The translations under genes and the position numbers were made by a program. DNA of 64,000 bases from Panax quinquefolius (Eukaryota; Streptophyta; Magnoliopsida; Apiales; Araliaceae): assembly GCA_020205615.1 (NCBI GenBank), contig CM035171.1:4074267-4138266 (forward strand). Reading direction: 5' to 3'. This document shows positions 1-11,803 of the stretch, in pieces; the first letter of the stretch is position 1; each line of letters opens with the position of its first letter. Under the pieces are notes generated by a model that saw nothing but the letters and a program-made list of their open reading frames with translations, was not told where the DNA came from and did no database searches.

Positions 1-3000
1 ACAGAAGAATAGTAGATAAGAGACAGAAAAAGTAAAGTGGTATTCTATTATAAACAATTGTTAGCAAACACCCAACAAATCCAAAAAAACGAACGCATCT
101 TATGTAGTACCTCTGGAAGTTCCATGATTGCTGGTTTGACTCCAACAGCATACAAGGGAAGAATGTTATAGTGCTCATGTTGTTCTTTTTTCTCCTCAAC
201 ATCTTGGGCATATTTTTGGGTCTGCAATAGCCATATCAATAGAGGGTATGAAATATTTAGTATATTAACTGTCAGGTGCAACATTGTTTCAAAAGCAAAA
301 TGAACATAGACATTTATAAGAAAACAAACCTCTGCATCAACTTTTGCTTTCGGAACAACCGTCTTCAGCACATCATACAGTACGGTTGCAATTTGATAAA
401 TCTTAGCCATCTCCTCCCTTTAAGTTAATAAATCCGAAGTACTCAAATAAATTAAATAGAAAAAAGAATTAATCCTTAACGTAATTCATAAAGGTCAAAA
501 TTACAGTATCACTCACGGTTTCTTTGTATATTTTCCATCTCTTATATTTTTCTCATAAAAGTTCTGGTAATATTTCTGGATCTCTCTGGGATCACTTTTT
601 GAAAGTTGAGGTTTCGTCTCTTCTTCTTCCTGCAACCAAGAGATATATTATGCTGTTTTAACTTGAAGAGGTTCATTTGTGAAAAGTCTGGCAATTTCTA
701 CAGATCTCAGTGATCATTTTGAGAACTAAAAGATAACTCTGTAATTAAATTGTCAAGTCATGTCTTATTAAACTGTTGTATTAAACACATAATATTGTGC
801 CTGTAAGTTACATTTTATACATATAAACTTGAGAGAAAACATAATCCCAATGAAGTAAGAAAGATGAATATTATCTACAAATTATTTCTCAAAGTACATT
901 TAATAACTCAAATAGAAATCAATTTACTGAATCTTTTAGCTTAGAAGCCAAAACCTGAAATAATATCATGTTTAGTACCTATCTTTCTAGAAATGACTTT
1001 TAATACTCTTGGGTGTTATTCACTTGAATGTATATGCATGTATATAGACACACACACATGTACAAATATAAGAAAGTATATCTACGTATATTATTAAAGA
1101 CACATATATCTAGAAATAGTGGGTTACATGTAAACAAGTTTGTTGTCTTTCTGTTAATGAGCACATCAGAGAGCACCAAAGGCGGGGGAGGGGGTGGATC
1201 TTATATAGAAAATTCATCCCAAAACAATCATCAATAATAATCAAAATGCTATTATACTACTATAAAAGCATTTGAAAGATAAATAAAATCTTAAAAGGAC
1301 AGAGAAATGTCCAGAGGATTATTGGATCGACCTTCTCAAGTCTATGTAACAGGTAGGTCTTGAACTGTCGCACACCCCGTCCACTCGACTTTGGATCCAT
1401 CCTGTGAACCTTCTCAAATGCATGAAAACGACCTAATCCAAAATATAAAACAAATCCATGAAGAATTATAATGCAAATGTCAAAAATCTAATTTACTGGG
1501 GTTGAACGCCTAACTAAAGCCTCTACCTTCAGACAGATAAATAACTTTTTTTGAAAAGATGTCAGCATTTGTGCTTTTAAATATATATTTAGACAATGTC
1601 ATTTTCCCCTTAGAATGACAAAACAAGAAACCACAAAACTATTCTAAACAACATAATTGGTGGACTCATATTCTCATAAAGCATCTAAGGTACTACCCTT
1701 ACCCAAATTTGAACTTCTTTTTTCATTTTGAGATGCCCTGATATTAGAGTTCCTCATTAAAAACTAAAGTATTAAAGTCAACTTATCTAACTCCTCCTTT
1801 TGAGAAGATGGCCTTGAAAAGTCTACAATTAAATTTATGAGTAAGCATCTGTGTTTTTTTAGTTTTTTATCTTCTTTGAGTAGATATAAAATTTTCCTCC
1901 AAGTGCAATAAATACATGTCCAGTTTTGAAAGTTGAAAAATCTAAAGCTAACCCACAATATGGTTTGATAATAGCAACATTGAAATCTATAGAAAACAAG
2001 GGGGTTTGTATACTCTTTTCCACTCAACACTTTTCTTTTAATGTACACTCACTAGGATTTAGTTCTGTTTTTCAACCATTTATTGTTGGCTTTAAATGAT
2101 TTTATTACTTAACATGGTATCAGAGCTTTGAGTGTACAAACTTTTAGGTTCAAATCTTCCTGACCGCATGTTGCCCTTTATATGGGTGTACATGGTTACA
2201 AGTTCAAATCTTCTCAACCACACGTTTCCCTTTATATTGATATTGAGGATGTATATGCATTTAATTTGGTTCTCCACGTACGCACACACGCAAGGGGGTT
2301 ACCTATTACCTAAGCTTTTGGACGAGTTAGTTACTAACAGATATGTGCATAACTAATGTTGTATTATTCCAAGTAATAGCAAAATTCTTAATCATCGACA
2401 AAATTAAGATGTCTTGGTGACTTTAAGAAACTTACTTCTTACTTAAAAAATAAACTATAAATAAATAAAAAATAATAATGTTGAAAGGGAGCATAAATGA
2501 TAGAACCTAAACTCAAACCCAACGAGTAAATAAGGCCATATTGGCTAGAATCTTGACTAAAGCTAAGATCAGAAAAGACCTCCACTGAGGCTCGAAATCC
2601 TGATCATTCACTAGTTAAGCTAGAGCTCATTAGTTTTACGAATTTACTATACTTTTATTAAAGTTTGGTCTAATTTTGCCTTGCAGTGTAGTCGAAATGC
2701 TCACAAAGTGTTCGTATATACTTGAAACCTATGAATGGAGTCCTAATTACATGGATTAGTTGTACCTAACTTCTTGTAAAATTTTGAAAGATATAACCAA
2801 CTAATTTAGCTTAGGGTGCATTTAGTATGACCCACTCTGAAAATTGCCGGATCCTTTGATTGGATCAGCTAATCCTGAGAACATGATTCTGTGGCTCCAA
2901 GAATACAAAAATGCTATAAAGTAACGAAATTCTAGGAGTGAAGAATCAAATAAGACTTCTAGACATGAGTTAAGAAATCCCCAAGCAGAATTTTGAACTT

Positions 3001-3623
3001 TACCTACAACAAATGACAAATATGGCATTATAAAAATATAAATAACAAAACACCACTGCCCTATAATTTTTACTCGCACCGTTCCAAAATAAAGGATAAA
3101 TATTAATTTTTTGAAGTCAAATTTGAAATATTCTTAAATTCAAAACTAAAATGAATTAATTTAGTTTGACAATGAGATTATGAAAATTATAAACTATCTA
3201 CTAGTACTACTAGTTAAATGTTGAAAAGATTGAGTTCAGAATATCAAAGTTAATCCCATGATTTGGCACAGAGTGAGAATAACACCTGTGATATTTTGAA
3301 AATATTACCAATTTGAGATCAACTTTAAGAAAAGTGACTAAAAACAATCACTATAAAAAAACTAATTAGAGAAAGGCATAATAATAAAAAGAGCAACAAC
3401 CGATCTTACATAAATAAGCAACCCTAGGGTTATCCTTTTCGACTTCATTGGCCACCCGGAGAATGGGGGCAACGGAGGCGAGGGACGACCGCACCAACTC
3501 ACTGTCGACGGTGGCGTTATCGTCTGCGGCATTGGGATCAAACATTGTGAGAGTCCTCGACATCCTCTTTGAGAAGGACCTGGGTGGGGCCATCACATCT
3601 TTGGTCCCACTCGAGCTCACCAT
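1..3623 (-). CDS. CALS7: Callose synthase, CALS7/GSL7-like, 5' part only (runs off left edge)
   Basis: Five coding exons join in frame: 3410-3623, 1332-1432, 517-629, 330-417 and 111-221, all with GT/AG borders, giving 209 residues. The start is the first in-frame ATG after a stop; the open frame extends further upstream only through non-ATG codons. Visible callose synthase N-terminal motifs are [73 protein letters not shown] and [12 protein letters not shown]. Known family role: a plasma-membrane beta-1,3-glucan synthase of about 1,900 residues using UDP-glucose. Only the cytosolic Vta1-like region lies here; the FKS1-like and catalytic domains must lie off the window. The version FHAFEK/RMDP/FKTYLLH points to the CALS7 branch, which in Arabidopsis makes callose at phloem sieve plates. 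The paralogue assignment is from memory; the family is certain. Intron 1 (1433-3409) is about 2 kb and holds a retrotransposon trace. Confidence 0.93.
2090..2300 (+). repeat. LTR-retrotransposon trace with tRNA-Met primer site, in CALS7 intron 1
   Basis: TGGTATCAGAGC at 2115-2126 matches the primer binding site complementary to the 3' end of initiator tRNA-Met used by many plant copia and gypsy elements. It is followed by two imperfect copies of a segment with 'GGTTCAAATCTTC' and 'CCCTTTATAT' (about 2150 and 2203). No LTR ends or coding remain, so this is an old fragment. Confidence 0.45.
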
Positions 3624-3761
3624 ATTCTTCGCCCCCCAAAACTGCAAATTATTACTAAAATCTTCCTCCAAATTATTAATAAAATATTCCTCCTCCTCTC
3701 GTTGAAGTAGTAAGATTCAGAGTTGCTGAAAATACCGTAAACAATAATAGAAGTAATCATC

Positions 3762-3797
3762 TTTGTGTGTGTATATATATATATAGAGAGAGAGAGA
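3762..3797 (-). repeat. TG/TA/GA microsatellite upstream of CALS7
   Basis: A run of TG, then TA, then GA dinucleotides lies 140-175 bases upstream of the CALS7 start codon. On the minus strand it reads as a CT-rich tract, common in plant leaders and core promoters. The surrounding 3624-4330 has no other gene that I can support. Confidence 0.7.
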
Positions 3798-4339
3798 AAA
3801 GGCAGAGAGATTCTTGGATTGTTGGTGGGGCAATGGATTAAAGGGTCTTTCGGTTTCTCCGAGAGCAAGTAAAGAATTGAAGTGAGAGAGTGGAAGATTT
3901 TTCTGTAGATAGTGCTTTTGCTTTTCTTCTTCTGTATGTGCAGCATATACAAATACTAGTACTATTAAAGAATGAAGGAGAGAGATGAGATATTATTGTA
4001 CTCATAAGGAAAGAATTGAAGTGAAAAGATGACACGAATTTCGAACAACCTATGAAGCATTTTGGGTCTGTGTTTCTTTTTGGTTTTTAATGGAATGGGA
4101 TTGGATGAAAAAGGAAGAAGCCACCTCCTTTTGCTTTATATTTTGCTTCAATAAGTCCTTTTCGCTTCCCGCGCGTTCGTTAGTTCGTAACTACCTACAA
4201 ATATCGGCCCGAATTAGGTTTCACGCGATAGTTAATAAGCTTTTAGCCCCATACATTTATGAGATTTTTTTAGGTCGACGTAATTTTAGCGGAAAAACTA
4301 AAATGTTTATTTTAGCCTGTACGTTTTATTAATTATATT

Positions 4340-5307
4340 ATTAAATTTTAACAAAACTAATGACACGTTTTATTGATAACTTTTAATTTTTTAAATTAAC
4401 TCATTAAACTAATTAATATTTTAAAATTGGGTCATTCTATTACAGGACCTCACGAGTGTTAAATTGTTTTAATTTTTATCTTACTTAGACGTAAAAAAAA
4501 AGGAAATAAACAAATTTGATTTATTCTCTTTCTTCCTTCCTCTCATCTCTCTCTTCTCCCCCTTATTCCAAATCAAACAGATCTTCGTATTTTCTCTCTA
4601 TAAAAATTCTTAGATCTGAATACCAAAAACATTGAATTGAGTTTCAAAGTTCAGAATTAGATATAACAATGGAGTCTGAATTCTTAACAATAACAACAGA
4701 TGAAGTAAATTGTGTTGCAGTAGGTTTCCTCCCTCTCACATCCGACTATCTGTCTTGTGTCTCCGAATTACTTTCATTCACTCTCGATCGCATCCACAAG
4801 GTCGACTCATTCCTCAATCTCTCTTTATATATCTATGTGTGTGTATATATATACATGTGGTAGTAATATTTTGTTAAATTGATTTTGTTGGGATGACATT
4901 TATGATTTGATAGAAGTTTGAATTTTTACAGATGGATGCAGAGATAATTTAGAGACAGATGCAAAATGTTGTTGTTGCCAATTAACGTGTTTTTATTTCT
5001 AATGTTAATGCATTGCTTTTCATTTGCGAGTAAATTTTTTCTATTGATAAACATCTGAGATTAGAGTACCCAAAATATTTTATTTTTTTTTTCACTTTCA
5101 AATTTTTAATTATTTTTTGCCATATAAGTAATATTTTTTATTTTTTATTTTCTTTTTCAAAGTCATATAGATAAAATATTAATGTCTCATTTTTTTTAAC
5201 AGAATGACTCAATTTCAAAATATTAATTAGTTTAATGGGATAATTTGAAAAATTAAAAGTTTAATGGTGTAATCAGTAAAACGTGTCAACTACAGTCAGT
5301 AATTCAT
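4340..5307. mobile_element. Non-autonomous TIR element (Pack-MULE-like candidate), interrupted by T0
   Basis: About 95 bases at 4355-4445 match the reverse complement of 5200-5300 with a few gaps. Shared blocks include GACACGTTTTA, CTTTTAATTTTT and CATTAAACTAATTAATATTTT. They flank about 750 bases that look like a gene start: a CT-rich leader at 4525-4610, an ATG at 4669, and a short open frame. Long inverted ends around a captured gene piece are typical of Pack-MULEs, but no 9-bp target duplication was confirmed, so the class is inferred. The right arm was later hit by T0 within AATTCAT|TAGTTTGG, so the element resumes at 16018. Confidence 0.5.
4669..4863 (+). pseudogene. Possible captured gene 5' fragment
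   Basis: An ATG after a CT-rich leader opens a 64-codon frame whose first ~45 residues (beginning MESEFLTITTDEVN) look protein-like before turning into low-complexity TA repeat. A possible donor after HK (CACAAG|GTCGAC, about 4801) and an acceptor at about 4931 (TTTTTACAG) would join to a frame that stops within seven codons. I do not recognise the protein. It is most simply a first exon captured by the surrounding inverted-repeat element, or a dead gene start; expression is unknown. Confidence 0.3.
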
Positions 5308-6248
5308 TGTGACGCCCCCAAAATTAGGTATACGTCACCCATCTTGGGTCGCCACTTACATGGTACATAAATTCAAATACAACTTACTAATATAAGCGTG
5401 CGTATATAATACAACATAAACCGTGAGTTTGAATACAAATATTGTCTACTAGATATTATACAAACTCAAAAGGAGTCCTCATTACAACTATTATCACACT
5501 ATATCACGTATAATAGTGAGGACTACTAATGCTATCCTCGAACCATTACTTCGTTCCCCGATCGTCAAATTTATGTTCTCATTTCAAGAAGAACGGTGAA
5601 AGAAAAGGGTGAGCTCAACTAGCCCAAAGAAGAAATATTATGACTAAGATAATGCGAATAAATTATCATTAGCCTTCAATGTTGTTAAACCGATAAAATA
5701 CAATGGACAACCAGGTTTAATCTGCAATGGAATAAGCAATCCATTAAAAGAGTCAAGTAGAGAATAAAGTCTACTATCTTTTAGGGTTTAAAATGTTTTC
5801 ATCAATTTTTTATCATTTGAGACTCGATTTTAATAATAAACCACCACATCTAATCATCCCCGCACCACTGGCCAAGGATTTTCATCAAATTATCAATGGT
5901 CATGACTATACCGAATCACTTACGGTCATAATCATACAAAAAACTATCCATCATCGCATTACTGAGCCATTGAGGACTTTTGTCACATCATTTATATCAA
6001 GTCGTGATTATCCGAATGATCCTGGTCATAATCATACTAAGTTCATCTACGCACGTAAGCCAAAGATAACATAATATAACATGAGGATGATGACAATTGT
6101 AAGACTCAAAATTTTTAAATAAAAAGAATTTCCTTTATTTATTATTTTGAAATAGTAAGGGTGGATTTGATTAATGTGGTTAGTTATGGGTAAAATGCTT
6201 AAATATTTCAAAATAAGCAAGTGGTTATAAAATATTCATTGTTGTCGG

Positions 6249-6296
6249 GAATATTCGTTTGGTCGTGGAATATTTATCTTGTCGGGGAATATTAAA
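6249..6296 (+). promoter_or_regulatory. Clustered GAATATTC palindromes (P1BS-like) in LTR U3
   Basis: GAATATTC at 6249-6256 is followed by GAATATTT and GAATATTA at about 20-bp spacing. GAATATTC fits GNATATNC, the binding consensus of the plant phosphate-starvation factor PHR1. The same cluster recurs in T1's 3' LTR (11958-11965, 11977-11984), T3 (58816-58823, 58835-58842, 58855-58862) and T2 (58106-58113, 58124-58131). It lies about 1 kb upstream of the TATA box. Function is inferred from the motif only. Confidence 0.4.
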
Positions 6297-7308
6297 TTTA
6301 CACGGTAAATGGCCTACCATGTGTGGCCCCCATGTGAAAGCGATTGGATGAAGAAAGCACAAATATAAGTTGGTTAAAAATAACTGGCGTAGTTATTCTG
6401 AAGTTAAGATCATTGGAATACCCGTTGGTTAAAATACTGATGTCTGGCGGTCGCACAAGAAGGCACCAGGTATTACAAAGATTGTTTAATTATTGATCCT
6501 TACGTAAGATGGCACTACTCAATAATTTTTCACGATGAATTCTCGCTCAATATTTTATTTTATTGATTCAATAATTCTTTGCGTTGATATTTTATATTAT
6601 TGTTGTTCAATAATTGTCACCGCATGCTGATATTTCTATTATCGGATCAATAATTCATATTATTTGAATAATATTATTAGATAACATTATTGGCAATGTC
6701 TAGAAAGTTACATCAAGGAGAGGTTTGGTCACCTAATTCATGGCGCAAGAAGTGAGAGATCCTTATCGGAAGCCCTCTTTCACAGGAGCGGCTACTGGTT
6801 TCATAATTGTGATTACGTAATATTATTTATGAATAATTAATTATTGATATGATAAGAAAATATTTATAAATGATGGATTTATTTGTTTTATGTGGTTATA
6901 ATTGAATGATTTAATGTTGAGGTGTTTTATCGGTAATTTTGTGGAATGGAGGTATTAAAAATCAAATCAATATTTTTACGATATATTGTGTGAGTTATAA
7001 TTTTTAATCCGACCGTTGGATCGTTGTAATTTTTGGATATGTTATACATACATAAGTTGAGTATATGTCCACAAATTTTGAACCGTTAAAAATGAACGAA
7101 TGATTTGTTATGAATTTTAAGAGGTGACTGATTCGGAAATTAGGTTTATAATTGATTTTGGTGGAAAATTCTAGAATTGAGTGGACCCCACTTGTGGTTG
7201 GTGAAAAAAATGTGCTGAATTTTATTTCAAATGTGGTGGGTGGCAATAGTAGCAGTAAAGCCATCAAGTAGTTGGTCGAAGTCCGCTTGGTGATGACTAA
7301 CATTTTCC

Positions 7309-7317
7309 TATAAATAG
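7309..7317 (+). promoter_or_regulatory. TATA box of T1 5' LTR
   Basis: TATAAATAG, in the context CATTTTCC-TATAAATAG. It is conserved at the same relative place in T1's 3' LTR (13017-13025), the solo LTR (38367-38375), and T2 on the minus strand (57349-57357 and 50501-50509). T3 has TATAAATAA at 60000. This puts the transcript start near 7340, so the downstream repeats lie in the transcribed R-U5 leader. Confidence 0.7.
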
Positions 7318-7584
7318 AAATTTAAGTTAGAATTGAAAATCACACCGTAAACAAGTTTTCTCTTTTCTCTCTATATTATTGAGCGTATTTTGTGAGTATT
7401 TAGATACTTTGAGAGTTCTTTGTTCAAGACAAGTTTCATTCAAAGATCACTTCCGACCTTTCATTAAATCTCGATTCTTTGAGGTAAGGGATGTTATTTT
7501 CTTCTCAAATGATATTAATTCTTCAATATCATTATCTTTGAAATATTGGTTGGTACTTTTTATCAAATTTGGAACTTTTTCATG

Positions 7585-7770
7585 TCGGGAGTTCTTATTC
7601 ATGAGTTACTATTCACGAGTTCTTATTCATGAGTTCTTATTCACGAGTTCTTATTCACGAGTACTATTCATGAAGCGTGAAGATGTTTTTTTGTGGAATT
7701 TTTATCTTTTGGTGTCTGAGTTACTATTCACGATACTAAGACTATTCACGATATCTAAGACTATTCACGA
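7585..7770 (+). repeat. Short direct repeats (TTATTCACGAG type) in LTR leader
   Basis: GAGTTCTTATTCACGAGT-like units of 14-16 bases recur about ten times here, and again at 13305-13500 and 63580-63780 (reverse strand). Units alternate TTCTTATTC and TTACTATTC and end in ACGAG or ATGAG. Confidence 0.75.
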
Positions 7771-8017
7771 ATCTTAAGACTATTCAACCGAAAAATGAAA
7801 ATTTTTCTTTTCGTCAAAATATCTATTTTGGATACTAGCTTTGATTGTATCCATGTTTTGATCATTCTTGAATTTTACACCACTATGATTATTTTTGAGG
7901 TATTTTTGGACGTGGATAAAACCAAGTACGAATCCTTAATCCTTGTCATTTTGTTTCAATCGGATTCGTTTCTTTAAAATATTTTCATCATCCTCGGTCT
8001 TAAATGATGATATTATT

Positions 8018-8150
8018 CAATATCTTTGGCACGTAGTGCAAAGATGAATGATTTGAAGAATATCTTTGGCACTGTAGTGCAAAGATGAGCAGTGTTTAAA
8101 TGAACACGACCGGGTGATGAATATCTTTGGCCTTTAGTGCAAAGATGAAT
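8018..8150 (+). repeat. Three hairpin-forming repeats in LTR leader
   Basis: Three units open with ATCTTTGGC and close with GTGCAAAGAT about 24 bases later. Each can fold as a stem of ATCTTTG with CAAAGAT plus an inner CAC/GTG and a 3-base loop. The first is 8022-8045. The same module is in T1's 3' LTR (13730-13865), T3 (60580-60712) and T4 (63145-63335, four units, reverse strand). Confidence 0.8.
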
Positions 8151-8703
8151 ATTTGATTTGAGATGAATATTGATTGATGTTCTGAGGATAAAATATTGAT
8201 GATGAATTTGTTAAATTCATAGATTATAGTAGATTTCATTCTCTACGTAACTCTCTATGAATTATTATTTCACCGCGAATATTGATCCGAAACTTGTCAT
8301 CTATTGTATTCTATCGAGTTTTTTCTGTTGAAGACTAACGATAATTTGTTGTATATTATCTTAGTCATAATATTCTTTCTTGGGCTAGTTGAGCTCACCC
8401 TTTTCCTTGTTGTTCCATTTTCTTCTCGGGAGGCGAGAATGTAGCGAAGTCTTAGTGGGGGTATGGAATGAAGGTTCTAGAGAGAGTTGTTTAGTAGTCC
8501 TCACCATTTTTATAAAATAATGTATCAATAATTATGATGGGGATTTATTTGCGTGTGGATATTATGCAGATGACAATATCTCGTATTTAAACTTCGAGTT
8601 TCTACATGTTGTAATAATAAAGTTGTAGTTGTTTACGCACCATGTATTTGGCGACTCGAGAATGGGTTGGATGGAATGGACCTATTTTGGGGTAAATCGC
8701 GGT

Positions 8704-8714
8704 TGGTATCGAGC
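8704..8714 (+). other. T1 primer binding site
   Basis: TGGTATCGAGC directly after the 5' LTR resembles TGGTATCAGAGC, the site complementary to the initiator tRNA-Met 3' end. T3 has TGGTATCAAAGC at the same place (61255-61266). Confidence 0.75.
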
Positions 8715-8899
8715 TTAGGGATATGATCTCTGGCGGAGATCGGGGAATAGAACTAGGAGGGAGAGAGAGTAAATCCTTCGCTAGTGTGTCCTACCTAAGC
8801 TTATTTGTTAGTTAGTGGTCGAGATATAGGGATATTATGTGATATATTGATTTCCTTAATTAACCCTTATTTTATGACGGTATTTGAGAATGTCTAACC

Positions 8900-9990
8900 G
8901 AGAATATTAATGATGGAGTAAATGAGACGAGTGGAGATGCTGTGACTCACCAACGAGGAGAAGCGTCTGCAACAATGGTGGCAATGTTCCTCCTGTGAAC
9001 AACACCACCTTGGAAAGAGATGAGGAGCGAGGGATGTTTAGAAGCTTTTTGCGATTCATGCAAAAAATCGACGAGGAGACTCGTGTTCAAAATATAGGAG
9101 GAAATGATAGCAATTCACGGGTGGTCACCAAGCGATTCAAAGAGTTGGGACCACCGAGTGGGAAAGCAGATCCGATCACGGCGGAAACATGGGTCAAGCA
9201 AATTACCAAGATATTCGATGTCTTGATGGATGCGGAGAACGAAAGTTCCATTCGCTACTTTTATGTTCCGTGGTGAGGCAGATTCATGTTGGGAATCGTG
9301 AAGCGTACCCATCCAAACGCTTTCGCGATATGTCATGGAGACGCTTTTGAGAAAGCAGTTCAATGACAAGTACTTCCACGAAAGTATTCAATCGTATGAA
9401 GGAAGTGGAGTTTATTAGACTGGAAGCGAATAACATGGCGATCCCAAAGACGAGGCGAAGTTCGCGGAGTTATCCGAGTTTGCACCTCATTTGGTGGAGA
9501 ATGAGGAGCGTATGATACGGATGTTTCGAGAGGTTTGAACCCTAAGATACGTCGATATCTCATTTCTCATAAATTTTCTCTCTATTCGAGATGTTGTCAA
9601 TGTGGCTCGCTTATTTAGAGGCGAGATAATGAGTACGTTCAACCGAGGGACCATAACCAGGATCATACCGAAGATAGCAGTCATCAGAATAACGATAACC
9701 AGCGGAGAAAGAAGAATACGGACAAAGGCGGTAACCACTCTGGTGGTAATCGTGGCCATGAAAATAGAAGGAAGCGAGTCGGGAGGAGATTTAAAAAAGG
9801 AGATTCAACAACGACCATTTGAAGACGTCGGCGCAAGATAGCAACTAGTTTTAAGGGAGGAGAACGACCACCGGTCAGTATGTTACAAATCTTGGAAAGA
9901 GGACATATCACCAACCCCCCACAGCAGTTTAAGGTATGTTATAATTGTGGAAAAGAAGGACATATCGCTTCGAGATTATGCGATATCGAA
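8900..9990 (+). pseudogene. T1 gag remnant with zinc knuckle
   Basis: The longest in-frame piece, 8995-9276, carries gypsy gag features (FRSFLRFMQ, RFKELGPPSGKADP, WVKQITKIFDVL). Later pieces in other frames include FNDKYF-like and FAPHLV-like gag residues. A nucleic-acid-binding knuckle CYNCGKEGH follows at about 9937-9965; the fourth cysteine is displaced by an indel. Several frameshifts break the reading frame, so no complete Gag can be made. In the family, Gag forms the virus-like particle. Confidence 0.8.
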
Positions 9991-10289
9991 ACCAGATCCA
10001 ATGGGAATGGTGACTCAAAAGGATGTCCTAGAAAAGTCAAAGTCAAGCGGTTCTTGGAAGAGCGTTTGTCGTGACCGGTAAAAATACGAGGAACCCGAAC
10101 GAAGTTTAGCGGGTTAGTTAATTATTATAATTCTCTTGAAGTTTATACCTTACTAGAATCTGGGTTCTACCCATTCTTTTATCTCTCTTGCTTGCGCTCA
10201 ACGTTTGAACTTGACTACGGAGAAATTAGACTTTGACCTATTTATGGAGAATTCGTTAGGAGAAGCTTTCATTACATCCGTTGTTTAGA

Positions 10290-11795
10290 AATCTTGCTTG
10301 ATTCAGGTTGGCACTATCACATTACCTGTTAACCTTATTTCTATAGAGATATTTGCTTTTGATGTGATTTCAAGGTTAACTACTCATCATGCCAAAATTG
10401 ATTACTTTCGTAAGGTTGTTAGTTTTCATATTCCTAAGCAACTTTCGTTATTGAACTCAAGCGATCAAACCATTGTAGTCAAACATTTTCATATCAAGCT
10501 ATGAAGTCATTAAATCATTACGGATGTCAAGTTTTCTTAGTCCATGTTATGGATTTGAATAAAGACACGTCGATTTGAATAATATTCTTGTTGTTATTGA
10601 TTTTTCCCGACGTATTTCTGAAGAATTTATTGGCTTACTCCCAAAGATCGATATTAAATTTTGTATCGACTTTGAACCCTAAGACAAAACTCATTTCTAA
10701 AATCTCATATCGAATGGCTCTATTGAACTTCGAGGAGTTAAAAATTCAACTATAGAATTTGGTACATGAGCCTTTATCTTGTGACTTCCTTTGTGGAAAG
10801 CAGAAGACAGACTCTCCGTAAAGGGACACCATATTAAATGCGATAGTAAAGCGATAGGTGTCATTGTGACGTCTTATCCAAGGTTGAGATATGAGTCACG
10901 ATTGAGAACAACCTAAGTCGGTAATCGAAATACGTAGCTTTACAGGCTTAGTTGGTTATTATCGGAGATTCGTTGAAGGATATTCTCGAATCGTTACTCC
11001 GTTAACTTAGCTGACTTGTAGAGATACAAAATTCGTATGGAGCAAGGAATGTGGTAAGAGCTTCGAAGAACTCAAGAGGAGACTCATTTCAAAGACATGT
11101 TACGACCATGCCATCCCGGAAAAGCGAACGTGGTAGCTGACGTGTTGAGTAGAAGATCGTATACAAGTACTGAGTACGATATTGTCAAAAACTCATTTCG
11201 TATAATATACAAATAATAGAGATGGAGATGAAAACTCTAGGTACCCACATGATGATATCTGAAGCACGTGATGATATATACAAGTATAATCAACTTTAAT
11301 CGATAAAGTTAAATTTATTCAAGCTACACACCGAGTGATGAATTTGAAGAAGGAGGTGCAAGAAGTTGTTATTTCAAAAGTGAGAGAATCGGTGAGGTGA
11401 GAAAGCTCAAACCTTCGATTTATTAATCCGATTGAAATTCTCGATCGAATAGAACTGTGGCCTATAGACTCGTTTACCGCCAAGTATGATGGCGTGTTCA
11501 TAACGTTTTTCACGATCGATGTTACGTAAATATGTGGACGATTCGAACTATGTCATTGAGTTAGAACAGGACGAGATAGCCAAGAACTAACGATATGAGG
11601 AGGTACTGTCAAGATTTTGGATAGGAAGGAGCATGTCCTACGCCAAGAAAGGTCATACCACAAGTTAAAGTTTTGTGGAGAAACCATGCTATTGAGGAAA
11701 TGACCGGGAGTTGGAAACGAAATGAAAGCGAGGTATTCTCATCTTTTGAAACACAGTATCGTCACGCCAATTTCGAGGGACGAAATTTCATAAGG
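10290..11795 (+). pseudogene. T1 pol remnants: protease, RT, RNase H, integrase end
   Basis: Pieces appear in gypsy order. Protease-region residues (LISIEIFAFDV, LTTHHAKIDYFRKVVSFH) are at 10298-10450. The start of RT (KIDIKFCIDFEP, then ELRGVK) is at 10640-10745. RT/RNase H junction residues ([18 protein letters not shown]) are at about 10926-10980, the RNase H end (GKANVVADVLSRR) at about 11118-11156, and integrase C-terminal residues (ILDRKEHVL, VLWRNHAIEE) at 11610-11700. The RT palm with its catalytic FIDD box and most of integrase are absent, pointing to internal deletion as well as frameshifts. Confidence 0.8.
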
Positions 11796-11803
11796 AGGGA
11801 GGT

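Larger units (their letters stand above)
6098..8700 (+). repeat. T1 5' LTR (class B)
   Basis: About 2.6 kb, colinear with 11804-14412. Long AT-rich stretches are identical or nearly so, and differences cluster in C/G-rich spots. Functional landmarks in order: GAATATTC cluster about 150 bases in, TATAAATAG at 7309, TATTCACGAG-type short repeats at 7585-7770, and three hairpin repeats at 8018-8150. The end is read from alignment with the 3' LTR and T3 (...ATTTTGGGG) just before the primer site. Confidence 0.9.

Noticed and set aside
2822..3079. Minus-strand frame of 85 codons in CALS7 intron 1
   Set aside because: No match to the callose synthase exon order, no family motif, and the verified exons splice around it.
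3624..3671. Upstream extension of the callose synthase start ([15 protein letters not shown])
   Set aside because: The open frame continues upstream but holds no ATG before a stop; the first ATG is at 3623.
7379..7977. Plus-strand frames of 132 and 60 codons
   Set aside because: Inside the T1 LTR leader, phenylalanine/leucine-rich from AT-rich repeat sequence, and not kept in the other LTR copies.
8018..8150. Regular repeats considered as a CRISPR array
   Set aside because: Repeats are imperfect, lie in a plant LTR, have related rather than unique spacers and no cas genes; the host is eukaryotic.
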